From: Buttiauxella gaviniae ATCC 51604
Lineage (GTDB): Bacteria > Pseudomonadota > Gammaproteobacteria > Enterobacterales > Enterobacteriaceae
Reading direction: 5' to 3'
DNA: 64,000 nt
Assembly (NCBI RefSeq): GCF_001654835.1
Contig: NZ_LXEP01000031.1
Location: 1-64,000, forward strand
Shown: positions 29,326-37,895 of the stretch, one piece after another
How positions within the stretch are numbered: position 1 is the stretch's first letter
Layout of the letters: the number at the start of each line of letters is the position of its first letter
Position numbers and translations under genes: made by a program
The notes under the pieces: model-generated
What the model saw: only the letters and a program-made list of their open reading frames with translations
What the model was told of the DNA's origin: nothing
Databases searched by the model: none

Positions 29326-30414
29326 TTACCGGGCAGCATCTTTAGCGTGGTACTGGAACCAACGCGTAAGAATGTCCAGATCGTCATCACTGATATCTGT
29401 GCGGGCCCCCATTCCTTTAGCAATAGAAGGCCAGGCGTTGAGGGTGTAGTGGTCTGCGGCTATAGGGGCGTGGCAACCGGAGCAGTAAGCGGTGTCGAGG
29501 GATTTTGCATATCGCCAAAGAGGTTCGCGGCTTGCCAACGAGTGCTCTGTGACCGGACCTTGCAGGCTAACGTCGCGCCAGACATTGCCGTAACTGTCTT
29601 TTTGCCATTCACCCAGTGGCTTAAGCGCTTGCATTCCTTCAGGGGTAAGAGAGGCAATGACCAGCCTTTGGCCTGTTGCAAGGTAGATAACCTGCTCTGC
29701 ACCCTGCATCTGGCTGCCAGTAATCTCAACTTCTTGCCCATCATCTATTTGGCGCAAAACTTTCATTTTTGTCGCTGGATAGACAGTGCCCAATGTGCCC
29801 AACGGCGTTGGGGTTACGGCAAAGCGTTCTGGGGAATCGACTGGGGTTTTAACGGCTTCTGTCATCATTGTATCCAACGCTTTGCTATCTACGCTGACTT
29901 CAGGTGGGAAGTGGGCGACACCTTTGTGGCAATCAATACAGGTTTGGTTCTCTTTCACCGCCAAAGCATGCATTTTCTGCGCATCGCTACTCTGTTTTTG
30001 CAGGTCCATCGCTTCCATGCTGTGGCAGGAACGACAGGTGGCAGAGTTGTTGTTTTTCATCTGGTTCCATACGGTTTGCGCCATCTCAAGGCGATGGGCT
30101 TCGTATTGCTCAGGGGTGTCAATTTTGTTGGTGATAAATTGGTGATAAACGTCCTTGCTGGCGCGAAGCTTAGTCACGAGGTAATCGAGCCCACCTTCCG
30201 GAATATGGCAATCTTTGCACTCGGTGCGAATACCCTTTTGATTCATAAAATGAACCGACCCTTGATACTCTTCGTAGGGTGCTTGCATGGTATGACATGA
30301 GAGGCAAAATTCTGTTTGTGAGGTCTTTTTTAAACCCCATCCGGTGAGTGCGGTTAACATAACTCCAACGACGATACTTGCCATACAAACCACAAAAATC
30401 CATTTCTTGTTCAT
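29326..30414 (-). CDS. torY: Pentaheme c-type cytochrome TorY
   Basis: A 362-residue NapC/NirT-family protein (E. coli TorY 366) that carries electrons from menaquinol to TorZ. An N-terminal membrane anchor (WIFVVCMASIVVGVMLTAL) is followed by four CxxCH motifs (CLSC, CKDC, CRSC and CIDC, each followed by H) and a fifth in the C-terminal domain (YCSGCHA). This is the five-heme layout of TorC/TorY. The ATG at 30414 (MNKKWIF) is preferred over 30447. No torR, torS, torT or torD is present nearby, as expected for the torYZ rather than the torCAD system. Confidence 0.92.
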   Translation of the reverse strand: MNKKWIFVVCMASIVVGVMLTALTGWGLKKTSQTEFCLSCHTMQAPYEEYQGSVHFMNQKGIRTECKDCHIPEGGLDYLVTKLRASKDVYHQFITNKIDTPEQYEAHRLEMAQTVWNQMKNNNSATCRSCHSMEAMDLQKQSSDAQKMHALAVKENQTCIDCHKGVAHFPPEVSVDSKALDTMMTEAVKTPVDSPERFAVTPTPLGTLGTVYPATKMKVLRQIDDGQEVEITGSQMQGAEQVIYLATGQRLVIASLTPEGMQALKPLGEWQKDSYGNVWRDVSLQGPVTEHSLASREPLWRYAKSLDTAYCSGCHAPIAADHYTLNAWPSIAKGMGARTDISDDDLDILTRWFQYHAKDAAR

Positions 30415-30585
30415 ATTATTCTCATTGAACTTTTTAATATAAAACATTGGTTATTTTATGTGTATTTGAACAGTGAGCCGAAATATGTCAATGGCACTTA
30501 ATAGAAAATGAGGTGTAGATAGAAAAAGTTATTTATTACATTTAGTTAATGAATAATGGGGGGTATTTGATTCATTTAAAGAATG

Positions 30586-30611
30586 AAAAAAGCGGCCGAA
30601 GCCGCTTTTTA
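30586..30611 (-). terminator. Intrinsic terminator of ahpF
   Basis: AAAAAGCGGC CGAA GCCGCTTTTT forms a 10-bp stem with a tetraloop. It lies 23 bases past ahpF on the minus strand, and the A-run on the plus strand gives the U-tract. Confidence 0.88.
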
Positions 30612-30633
30612 ATATGCAGGTAAATAATGATTT

Positions 30634-32202
30634 TTAATTATCGATAGGAGTGCGAATCAAATAATCAAACGCGCTCAGAGAGGCTTTTGCACCTTCACCC
30701 GTCGCAATAATAATTTGTTTATAAGGCACGGTAGTGCAGTCACCCGCAGCAAACACACCTTTAACGGTAGTTTCGCACTTCGCATCAATAATGATTTCAC
30801 CCATGCGGTTGCGTTCAACGCTGCCTTCAAGCCAGTTGGTATTAGGCAGCAGGCCTATTTGTACGAAAATACCGGCCAGCTCAATTTCATGCACGTTTTC
30901 AGTCACGCGGTCTTTATACTGCAACCCGGTGACTTTGCTGCCATCGCCTTTCACTTCCAGCGTCTGCGCATTCAAAATGATGTCGACGTTTTTCAGGCTG
31001 CGAACTTTGTTCTGCAAAACCTGGTCGGCTTTCATTTCTGGGGCAAACTCCAGCAGCGTAACGTGTTCAACAAGACCCGCCAGGTCAATCGCTGCTTCCA
31101 CACCGGAGTTACCGCCACCGATAACCGCCACGCGTTTACCTTTAAACAGCGGGCCGTCGCAGTGCGGGCAATATGTCACGCCTTTGGTGCGGTACTGTTC
31201 TTCGCCCGGTACGTTCATGTTGCGCCACTTGGCACCGGTCGCAATGATGATGCTGCGTGCACTAAGTGTTGCTCCAGACGCCGTTTGAATCTGGTGCAAA
31301 CCGCCTTCAGTCTTAGCCGGGATTAACTTGCTGGCACTTTGCGTATCAATAACATCCACGTCGTAGTCATCAACGTGAGCTTTCAGTGCGCCAGCCAGTT
31401 TTTGGCCTTCCGTTTTTGGTACGGAAATGTAGTTTTCGATATCAACAGTATCTAAAACCTGGCCGCCAAAACGCTCGCCCATCAAACCGGTGCGAATGCC
31501 TTTACGTGCCGAGTAAACCGCTGCGGCAGCCCCCGCAGGGCCGCTACCGACGATCAATACATCGTAAGCTTCGCGTTTGTTCAGCGCTTCGGCCGCACGT
31601 TTTTCAGCGCCTGTATCAATTTTGCTGACGATTTCAGCCAGCGTCATGCGGCCCTGGCCGAACTCTTTACCGTTCAGGAACACAGCAGGCACGCCCATTA
31701 CGTTGCGATCCGCAATTTCATTCTGGTACACGCCACCGTCAATCGCGGTGTGGCTGATGCGCGGGTTTAGCACCGCCATCAGGTTCAGCGCCTGCACCAC
31801 ATCCGGGCAGTTGTGGCACGAAAGCGAGTAATAGGTTTCAAAATGGAAATCGCCGTCGATTTCACGGATCTGCTCAAGCAAATCTTGTGACTCTTTCGAC
31901 GGATGTCCTCCGGTTTGAAGCAAAGCCAAAACCAGAGAAGTAAATTCGTGGCCGAGTGGGGAACCCGCAAAGCGTGGGCCTTTATCGGAGCCTGGGTTGG
32001 TGATCAAAAATGACGGTTTGCGCACCGGCAAATCGTTATTAATGGTGAACGAAACTTTGTCAGATAACTCAGCAATTTCTGCCAGCAGTTCCTTTATCTC
32101 GGCTGATTTTGCACTGTCGTCCAGCGTGGCAATCAACTCAACAGGTTTGGTTAATCTCTCAAGGTAAGCCTTGAGCTGGGTTTTCATGTTGTTGTCGAGC
32201 AT
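30634..32202 (-). CDS. ahpF: Alkyl hydroperoxide reductase subunit F
   Basis: A 522-residue NADH:peroxiredoxin reductase (E. coli 521), a flavoprotein that reduces oxidised AhpC. An N-terminal double thioredoxin fold with the redox pair in SLSCHNC is followed by the FAD domain ([18 protein letters not shown]), the NADH domain ([17 protein letters not shown]) and the second redox pair CPHC. It lies 99 bases downstream of ahpC in the same operon. Confidence 0.97.
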   Translation of the reverse strand: MLDNNMKTQLKAYLERLTKPVELIATLDDSAKSAEIKELLAEIAELSDKVSFTINNDLPVRKPSFLITNPGSDKGPRFAGSPLGHEFTSLVLALLQTGGHPSKESQDLLEQIREIDGDFHFETYYSLSCHNCPDVVQALNLMAVLNPRISHTAIDGGVYQNEIADRNVMGVPAVFLNGKEFGQGRMTLAEIVSKIDTGAEKRAAEALNKREAYDVLIVGSGPAGAAAAVYSARKGIRTGLMGERFGGQVLDTVDIENYISVPKTEGQKLAGALKAHVDDYDVDVIDTQSASKLIPAKTEGGLHQIQTASGATLSARSIIIATGAKWRNMNVPGEEQYRTKGVTYCPHCDGPLFKGKRVAVIGGGNSGVEAAIDLAGLVEHVTLLEFAPEMKADQVLQNKVRSLKNVDIILNAQTLEVKGDGSKVTGLQYKDRVTENVHEIELAGIFVQIGLLPNTNWLEGSVERNRMGEIIIDAKCETTVKGVFAAGDCTTVPYKQIIIATGEGAKASLSAFDYLIRTPIDN

Positions 32203-32301
32203 GTGTAAATCTCCCTGATGGCGAGAATAACCAGGGTGGACAGGCTTGCGCGCTGCCCACCGCTGAGTTAGTTATTGCAGGTGTTCATTGTCTTATTGTT
32301 T

Positions 32302-32865
32302 TTAGATCTTACCGACGAGGTCCAAAGATGGAGAAAGCGTTGCTTCACCTTCTTTCCATTTAGCCGGGCAAACTTCACCTGGGTGAGAAGCAACGTATTG
32401 AGCCGCTTCCACTTTACGCAGCAGGTCAGAGGCGTCACGGCCAATGCCTTCAGCAGTCACTTCGATAGCCTGAATGATGCCCTGTGGGTCAACGATAAAG
32501 GTACCGCGATCCGCCAGGCCTTCATCTTCACGCATGTTTTCGAAGTTACGAGTCAGTGCCCCAGTTGGGTCGCCGATCATCGCATATTTGATTTTAGCGA
32601 TGGTGTCAGAGCTGCTGTGCCATGCTTTATGCGTGAAATGGGTGTCAGTTGAAACAGAGTAGATATCCACGCCCAGTTTCTGGAATTCTTCGTAGTGGTC
32701 AGCAACATCGCCCAGTTCAGTTGGGCATACAAAAGTAAAGTCAGCTGGATAGAAGAAGAAAACGCTCCAGCGGCCTTCTACATCCTTCTCGGTTACTTCA
32801 ATGAATTCACCGTTTTTAAAAGCGCTGTTTTTGAATGGTTTGATTTTTGTGTTAATTAAAGACAT
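32302..32865 (-). CDS. ahpC: Alkyl hydroperoxide reductase subunit C (2-Cys peroxiredoxin)
   Basis: A 187-residue cytoplasmic peroxiredoxin that detoxifies H2O2, organic peroxides and peroxynitrite. It has the peroxidatic Cys in [10 protein letters not shown] and the resolving Cys in [10 protein letters not shown]. The frame is open 49 codons further upstream, but [11 protein letters not shown] is the E. coli start and has a strong GGAGGAAG ribosome-binding site. E. coli has dsbG divergent from ahpC; here opgB takes that position. Confidence 0.97.
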   Translation of the reverse strand: MSLINTKIKPFKNSAFKNGEFIEVTEKDVEGRWSVFFFYPADFTFVCPTELGDVADHYEEFQKLGVDIYSVSTDTHFTHKAWHSSSDTIAKIKYAMIGDPTGALTRNFENMREDEGLADRGTFIVDPQGIIQAIEVTAEGIGRDASDLLRKVEAAQYVASHPGEVCPAKWKEGEATLSPSLDLVGKI

Positions 32866-32979
32866 CTGTACTTCCTCCGTTTTGCGATGGGAGAAAGGTA
32901 CCGAATATTCGCATTTGGCTCTAATGGGTAGACCGTATCGAATTGATAAGTAATACCTTACAAGCGAAATGGCAGGCAT

Positions 32980-33007
32980 AAAAAAAGCCACCCGTTGCGG
33001 GGTGGCC
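32980..33007 (-). terminator. Terminator-like hairpin in the ahpC leader
   Basis: On the minus strand GCCACCC and GGGTGGC form a 7-bp GC-rich stem with a 6-base loop, immediately followed by seven T. It lies 114 bases upstream of the ahpC start and points in the same direction. It could be a leader attenuator or the end of a small RNA. Confidence 0.65.
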
Positions 33008-33119
33008 TTCATGTTGCGCGTTACAATTCCACTTTAAAAAATTATAACAGCGGCGCGATTAAATCATTTGCGCGCAGTATTGGTCAATCCACTCAACCGT
33101 TGTATTAACGATGGTTCTG

Positions 33120-33134
33120 ATAGCTATTTACTAT
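33120..33134. promoter_or_regulatory. Possible OxyR-binding element
   Basis: ATAGCTATTTACTAT fits the OxyR half-unit ATAG-N7-CTAT exactly. A clear second unit at the expected 22-base spacing is not seen. The location upstream of ahpC, a known OxyR target, supports it. Confidence 0.45.
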
Positions 33135-33298
33135 CGAACAATGCAATACCCATATTTACAGCGGGTACAATTCCGAAATAGAGCACATTTTCATGTCAGG
33201 GAAATTGCAGGACTGTGACAACAACGTTAGATTTAGCGCTCACTAATCTCTGAGTACAGCTTTGTGCCATTGTGCGCATCTATTTCGAGGGTCAGGCG

Positions 33299-35587
33299 TT
33301 GTCGGAAATGCTTTCAATTGTGTTGTTTGTCGCAGCTATTGCCGTATACGCCGTAAAAGCAGGTCGTAACGCCTGGTGGTTTAGCGCTATCCTTCTGATT
33401 TTAGGACTCTATATTGTCCTGAACGTGACCTTTGTTGCTAGTAACTACTTCACAGGCGATGGGATCAACGATGCTGTGCTTTACACCCTTACCAGCAGCC
33501 TGACTGGGGCAGGGATCGGGAAGTATATCTTGCCAGGTGTCGGGGTGTTTGTTGCGCTGGTGGCCGTTTTCAGCGGTTTGACCTGGATTTTACGCCGCCG
33601 TAAAAACTACCCTCACCATTTTGGCTACAGCCTGTTGGCGCTTGCGTTAGCGATGGGTTCGGTCGATGCCTCGCCAGCATTTCGCCAGGTCACAGAATTG
33701 GTGAAATCACAGACTCGTTCTGGTAACTCAGATTTTGATGTTTATTACAAAGTCCCGCAGGGGAGCATTAAAGATCCTAAATTAAACCTGGTTTATATTT
33801 ACGGTGAAAGTCTGGAACGTACTTATTTACAGCCAGAGTTCTTCCCTGATTTAGCGCCGGAATTAACCGGGCTTAAAGATGAAGCAATAGATTTCAGCCA
33901 TACGGTGCAATTACCCGGCACCGATTACACCATTGCCGGAATGGTCGCCTCGCAATGTGGTATTCCTTTATTTGCACCATTTGAGGGGAATTCATCAGCT
34001 TCAATGTCGAGTTTTTTCCCAAAAAATATCTGCCTTGGCGATATTCTGAAAGCCTCGGGATATGAAAACTACTTTATGCAGGGCGCAGACTTACGCTTTG
34101 CGGGCAAAGACATTTTTTTACAGTCTCATGGCTTCGACCATATGTACGGCGCGCAAGAGCTGAAAAGCATGGTCGCAGACCCGGAATACCGCAATAACTG
34201 GGGTTTCTACGACGATACGGTTCTGGACGAGGTCTATGAAAAGTATGTTGAGCTGTCGAAAAAGAATAAGCGTTTCTCACTGTTTACGCTGACCGTCGAC
34301 ACGCATCACCCGGACGGCTTTATCTCGAAAACCTGTAAGCGCCGTAGCTACAATTTTGACGGCAAAGAAAACCAATCCTTCAGCGCCGTGGCTTGCAGCC
34401 AGGAACATGTCGCTGCACTTATCGAAAAGATAAAAGCATCACCGTATTTTAAAAATACCGTCATTGTAGTAAGTTCCGACCATTTGGCAATGAATAACAC
34501 CGCGTATAAATACCTCAATCAGCATGAAAGAAATAACCTGTTCTTTATTATTCGCGGTGATAAACCACAGGCCGATCTGGTGCCAGTTAAACGCAGTACG
34601 TTGGATAACGGTGCAACGGTATTAGATGTTTTAGGCGGCGATAATTATCTTGGCTTAGGGCGCAGTAGTTTGTCCGGGCAGTCGATTGCATCGGTATTTC
34701 TTAACGTCAAAGAAAAGGTGATGGAGTGGAAACCGGACGTAATCGATCTGTGGAACTTCCCGAAAACTATTAGCCAGTATGAGATTGATCAGAAGAAAAA
34801 TACCTTTAGCTATTCAGGCGCGCATTTCAAAATGCCTTTATTGCTGCGCATTATGGATAAAAAAATAGAGCCGTTGCCTGAAAGCGAATATTCAGCACCA
34901 TTGCGCTACCAACTTGCTGACTTTAAAGAAAATGACAAGTTCATTTGGGCCGATCGCTGCTTCAAAATGGCGCGTTTATGGGAACCTAAACTGGTACTTT
35001 CGACCGGACTGTGCGTGGCTCAGGGGCAAGTTGGCGGCCAACCGTCAGTGCGTTTGATTGAACAACAGCAGGAACAGCATGCGGTTGAATTTGCCAAACA
35101 GGATATCGACCAAACGCGCTTTAAAAAGAATGTCGCGTTACTGAAAGTGGATGAAAACGCCATCCGCTACCAGGCAGATAGCTTTATTTTCAATGTGCCG
35201 GGTGCGCCACTTAATGTGAAAGAGTATGCCGGTATTTCTCGTCCGGAAGAGTGGGGACGTTGGTCGAATGCGAATCTGGCACCGGAAGTGAAAATTGAAT
35301 ATGCCGAGCCGCTGCCCGAGAAATTTGACCTGGTAATAACAGCTAAAGCGTTTGGCCAGAATATCGGACAACCGGTGCCGGTCAAAGTCGGGAACCAGCA
35401 GCAGACACTAACGCTTGGCGAAGAGTTAAGTACCACGACGCTGCATTTTGATAATCCAGAGCGCAGTAATCTGCTGGAGATTATTCCGCCGCAGCCGCAG
35501 TTATCTAATGAAGGCAATATTCTTGGCCACGAACCGCGCAAGATTGGGATTGGGATGGGTGATATTAAGGTCGTTCCGGCAACGTAA
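33299..35587 (+). CDS. opgB: Phosphatidylglycerol-membrane-oligosaccharide glycerophosphotransferase OpgB (MdoB)
   Basis: A 762-residue inner-membrane enzyme (E. coli 763) that transfers phosphoglycerol from phosphatidylglycerol to osmoregulated periplasmic glucans. Three to four N-terminal membrane helices precede an alkaline-phosphatase-superfamily (sulfatase-like) domain: [11 protein letters not shown] with the catalytic Thr/Ser region, DTHHPDGF, and SSDHLAMNN. The start is placed at TTG 33299: GAGG lies 8 bases upstream and the protein then aligns with the E. coli start (MSELLSF / MSEMLSI). The frame is open 9 codons further. In E. coli the gene is far away near dnaC, so its place beside ahpC is unusual. 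Confidence 0.92.
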   Translation: MSEMLSIVLFVAAIAVYAVKAGRNAWWFSAILLILGLYIVLNVTFVASNYFTGDGINDAVLYTLTSSLTGAGIGKYILPGVGVFVALVAVFSGLTWILRRRKNYPHHFGYSLLALALAMGSVDASPAFRQVTELVKSQTRSGNSDFDVYYKVPQGSIKDPKLNLVYIYGESLERTYLQPEFFPDLAPELTGLKDEAIDFSHTVQLPGTDYTIAGMVASQCGIPLFAPFEGNSSASMSSFFPKNICLGDILKASGYENYFMQGADLRFAGKDIFLQSHGFDHMYGAQELKSMVADPEYRNNWGFYDDTVLDEVYEKYVELSKKNKRFSLFTLTVDTHHPDGFISKTCKRRSYNFDGKENQSFSAVACSQEHVAALIEKIKASPYFKNTVIVVSSDHLAMNNTAYKYLNQHERNNLFFIIRGDKPQADLVPVKRSTLDNGATVLDVLGGDNYLGLGRSSLSGQSIASVFLNVKEKVMEWKPDVIDLWNFPKTISQYEIDQKKNTFSYSGAHFKMPLLLRIMDKKIEPLPESEYSAPLRYQLADFKENDKFIWADRCFKMARLWEPKLVLSTGLCVAQGQVGGQPSVRLIEQQQEQHAVEFAKQDIDQTRFKKNVALLKVDENAIRYQADSFIFNVPGAPLNVKEYAGISRPEEWGRWSNANLAPEVKIEYAEPLPEKFDLVITAKAFGQNIGQPVPVKVGNQQQTLTLGEELSTTTLHFDNPERSNLLEIIPPQPQLSNEGNILGHEPRKIGIGMGDIKVVPAT

Positions 35588-35645
35588 TACCCGTCATACT
35601 TCAAGTTGCAGCTGTGTTGGCTGCAACTCGAATTATTTAGGGTAT
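35587..35645. repeat. 59-bp palindromic repeat element, copy 2
   Basis: It begins ATACCCGTCATACTTCAAG and ends GGGTAT, with a perfect inner stem AGTTGCAGC / GCTGCAACT. It has the same length and layout as the copy at 14744. It lies between convergent opgB and gdhA and may serve as their shared terminator. Confidence 0.75.
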
Positions 35646-35668
35646 TGTCAGATTTTTCTAAAGGCGTC

Positions 35669-37012
35669 TTATAAAACGCCTTGCCCTAACATCGCATCGG
35701 CCACTTTTACAAAGCCCGCAATATTCGCACCGCGAACATAATGCGTTTGCTTATCTTCGCCACCGTAATTCACACAGGCTTCGTGAATATCCAGCATGAT
35801 GTGATGCAGGCGAACATCAACTTTTTCGGCCTTCCATCCCATACGAGCGGCGTTTTGTGCCATCTCCAGACCTGAAGTGGCCACGCCGCCTGCGTTTGCC
35901 GCTTTGCCCGGTGCGAACAACACGCCCGCGTCCAGGAACAGATTGGTCGCTTCGATGGTGGTCGGCATATTCGCGCCTTCTGCCACGGCTTTCACGCCAT
36001 TGGCGATAAGCGCACGTGCGGCTTCGGTATCCAGTTCGTTTTGTGTGGCACACGGCAGCGCGATATCAACCGGTACGCTCCACGGTTGTTGCCCTTCGAG
36101 ATATTGCAGGCCATACTCTTTCGCGTAATCGGCTACGCGCCCGTCGCGGCTGGATTTGATCTCAGCCAGACGCGCCAACTTCTCGGTAGTGAAACCCGCT
36201 TCATCCACGACAGTGCCGTTGGAATCCGACGCCGTTACCACGCGCGCACCCAGTGATAATGCTTTTTCAATGGCGTATTGCGCCACGTTACCGGAACCAG
36301 AAACGGCAACGCGCATTCCTTCAAAGCCCAGGCCATGACGTTTGAGCATCGCATCGGTGAAGTAGATCAGACCGTAACCGGTCGCTTCCGGGCGAATCAG
36401 GCTTCCGCCGAACGACAAACCTTTGCCGGTAAACACGCAGGCTGTGTTGTTGGAGAGTTTTTTCATCATCCCCGCCATAAAGCCAACTTCACGGCCTCCA
36501 ACGCCAATATCACCTGCTGGAACATCGGTATCCGGCCCGAGATGGCGATACAGTTCCGTCATCAGTGCCTGGCAAAAACGCATGATCTCGCCTTCGCTTT
36601 TGCCTTTCGGGTTAAAATCGCTACCGCCTTTACCGCCGCCCATTGGCAATGTGGTCAGCGCATTTTTGAAGGTTTGTTCAAAGCCGAGGAATTTCAGAAT
36701 TGAGAGGTTCACTGACGGGTGGAAACGCATCCCACCTTTGAATGGCCCAATCGCCGAGCTAAATTGTACGCGCCAGGCGCGGTTAACTTGCACCTGATTT
36801 TGGTCATCAACCCAGGTGACGCGGAATTGAATCACACGTTCTGGTTCAACAAGGCGCTCTAAAAGAGCCAAACGGCGATATTGCGGATTTTGCTCCAGGA
36901 ACGGCCACAGAGTGGTCATGACTTCGCGAACGGCCTGAGCAAATTCAGGCTGGTTTGGGTCGCGTTGTTGTACAGAGGTGAGGAATGATTCGAGAGAAAG
37001 CGAGTTTTCCAT
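35669..37012 (-). CDS. gdhA: NADP-specific glutamate dehydrogenase
   Basis: A 447-residue cytoplasmic enzyme, identical in length to E. coli GdhA, that makes glutamate from 2-oxoglutarate and ammonium. It contains the substrate motif LPMGGGKGGSDF, PAGDIGVGGRE, and the coenzyme fold VSGSGNVAQYAIEKA. It is monocistronic, with the promoter in the 103-base AT-rich gap before entD. Confidence 0.97.
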   Translation of the reverse strand: MENSLSLESFLTSVQQRDPNQPEFAQAVREVMTTLWPFLEQNPQYRRLALLERLVEPERVIQFRVTWVDDQNQVQVNRAWRVQFSSAIGPFKGGMRFHPSVNLSILKFLGFEQTFKNALTTLPMGGGKGGSDFNPKGKSEGEIMRFCQALMTELYRHLGPDTDVPAGDIGVGGREVGFMAGMMKKLSNNTACVFTGKGLSFGGSLIRPEATGYGLIYFTDAMLKRHGLGFEGMRVAVSGSGNVAQYAIEKALSLGARVVTASDSNGTVVDEAGFTTEKLARLAEIKSSRDGRVADYAKEYGLQYLEGQQPWSVPVDIALPCATQNELDTEAARALIANGVKAVAEGANMPTTIEATNLFLDAGVLFAPGKAANAGGVATSGLEMAQNAARMGWKAEKVDVRLHHIMLDIHEACVNYGGEDKQTHYVRGANIAGFVKVADAMLGQGVL

Positions 37013-37115
37013 AGATTAAGAAGTCCTTGTTATAAGTGATGTTGTAGATGTGTTGTGTTCTTTCGAATATAACATTCACTTATTACCAGGCCGCAAGTGA
37101 TTTATCTTATGCTGT

Positions 37116-37790
37116 TTATAACTGTATTAGCGTTATTAATTGCGCAGCGTGACTTTCCCATATCACTTTGAATTTTATTTCTTTTTCAAATGGTCCGAGT
37201 GAATGATTGAGCGTCAGAATAAGATTCTTGTCATCTATTTTTCTTATGGATGCAGCTGAAAAATCAAAATAGCGCCCAACGTGGCGAAACAAGGCTTTGA
37301 ATAAACTTTCTTTGGCAGAGAATGCCAGCGTTAATGCGTAATGAAAGGGGAGGGCGGTCGAGCACAGAACTTCTCTTTCCGCGCTATCAATTATGCCAGG
37401 GTAAATTTCCCCGGCGACATCTGGCGTAATAATTTCAGCACAATCAATGCCAATTCCCACACGCATTTGCGCCGAGTCAGCGATTACTGTTGCCAGCGCC
37501 ACATTGCCGCTGTGAGTCATGCTGCCGGTAAACCCTGGCGGCCAGCAAGGTTCACGGTGCAGGCCAATGCCCGGAATATGATGGCTTATTCCATGAAGAC
37601 GCAGCGCTTCTCTGGCAGCAATCCGGCCAGCGAGATGCTCGGCTTTGCGTTGCCTGACAGCATTTTCAAGACGCTTGTGATGCGGAAGTAACAGCAGGTC
37701 ATCGGGTTGAAAAGTGGCGGCGTCAAAATCCACCCGCACGATAGTTTGCGTCGTGTCACAGAGGCTGAAATGGGTGAGCTGAGTATTCAT
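37116..37790 (-). CDS. entD: Enterobactin synthase phosphopantetheinyl transferase EntD
   Basis: A 224-residue Sfp-type enzyme that attaches 4'-phosphopantetheine to the carrier domains of EntB and EntF. It has the family blocks TGSMTHSGNVALA, GIDCAEI and FSAKESLFKALF (Mg-binding D and E residues). It sits 105 bases beyond fepA on the same strand, as in E. coli fepA-entD, so it probably shares Fur-controlled transcription. The sequence is more diverged from E. coli than its neighbours, which is usual for entD. Confidence 0.92.
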   Translation of the reverse strand: MNTQLTHFSLCDTTQTIVRVDFDAATFQPDDLLLLPHHKRLENAVRQRKAEHLAGRIAAREALRLHGISHHIPGIGLHREPCWPPGFTGSMTHSGNVALATVIADSAQMRVGIGIDCAEIITPDVAGEIYPGIIDSAEREVLCSTALPFHYALTLAFSAKESLFKALFRHVGRYFDFSAASIRKIDDKNLILTLNHSLGPFEKEIKFKVIWESHAAQLITLIQL

Positions 37791-37843
37791 AAGATATTTT
37801 CTCCTTCTACCATGGGGAGAAGGTTGGGATGAGGGCAGTTATC

Positions 37844-37875
37844 GCAGTTCCCTCTCCCAAAAGGAGAGGGACTGC
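37844..37875. repeat. Palindrome in the fepA-entD gap
   Basis: GCAGT and CCCTCTCC pair with GGAGAGGG and ACTGC around an AAAA loop, giving a 13-bp stem with one bulged base. There is no T-tract, so it may be an RNA-stabilising or partial-termination hairpin. A CCATCTCCCC/GGGGAGATGG relative is at 58631. Confidence 0.6.
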
Positions 37876-37895
37876 ATGGCCTAAGCGGAGGTCTA

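Noticed and set aside
29302-30300. A 332-codon plus-strand frame across torY.
   Set aside because: It is exactly opposite the CxxCH-containing torY frame, is rich in Cys/His/Phe as an antisense artefact, and has no convincing start site.
32866-33012. Extended N-terminus for AhpC from an ATG at 33012.
   Set aside because: The extra 49 residues run through a terminator hairpin and lack similarity to peroxiredoxins; the start at 32865 has a strong ribosome-binding site.
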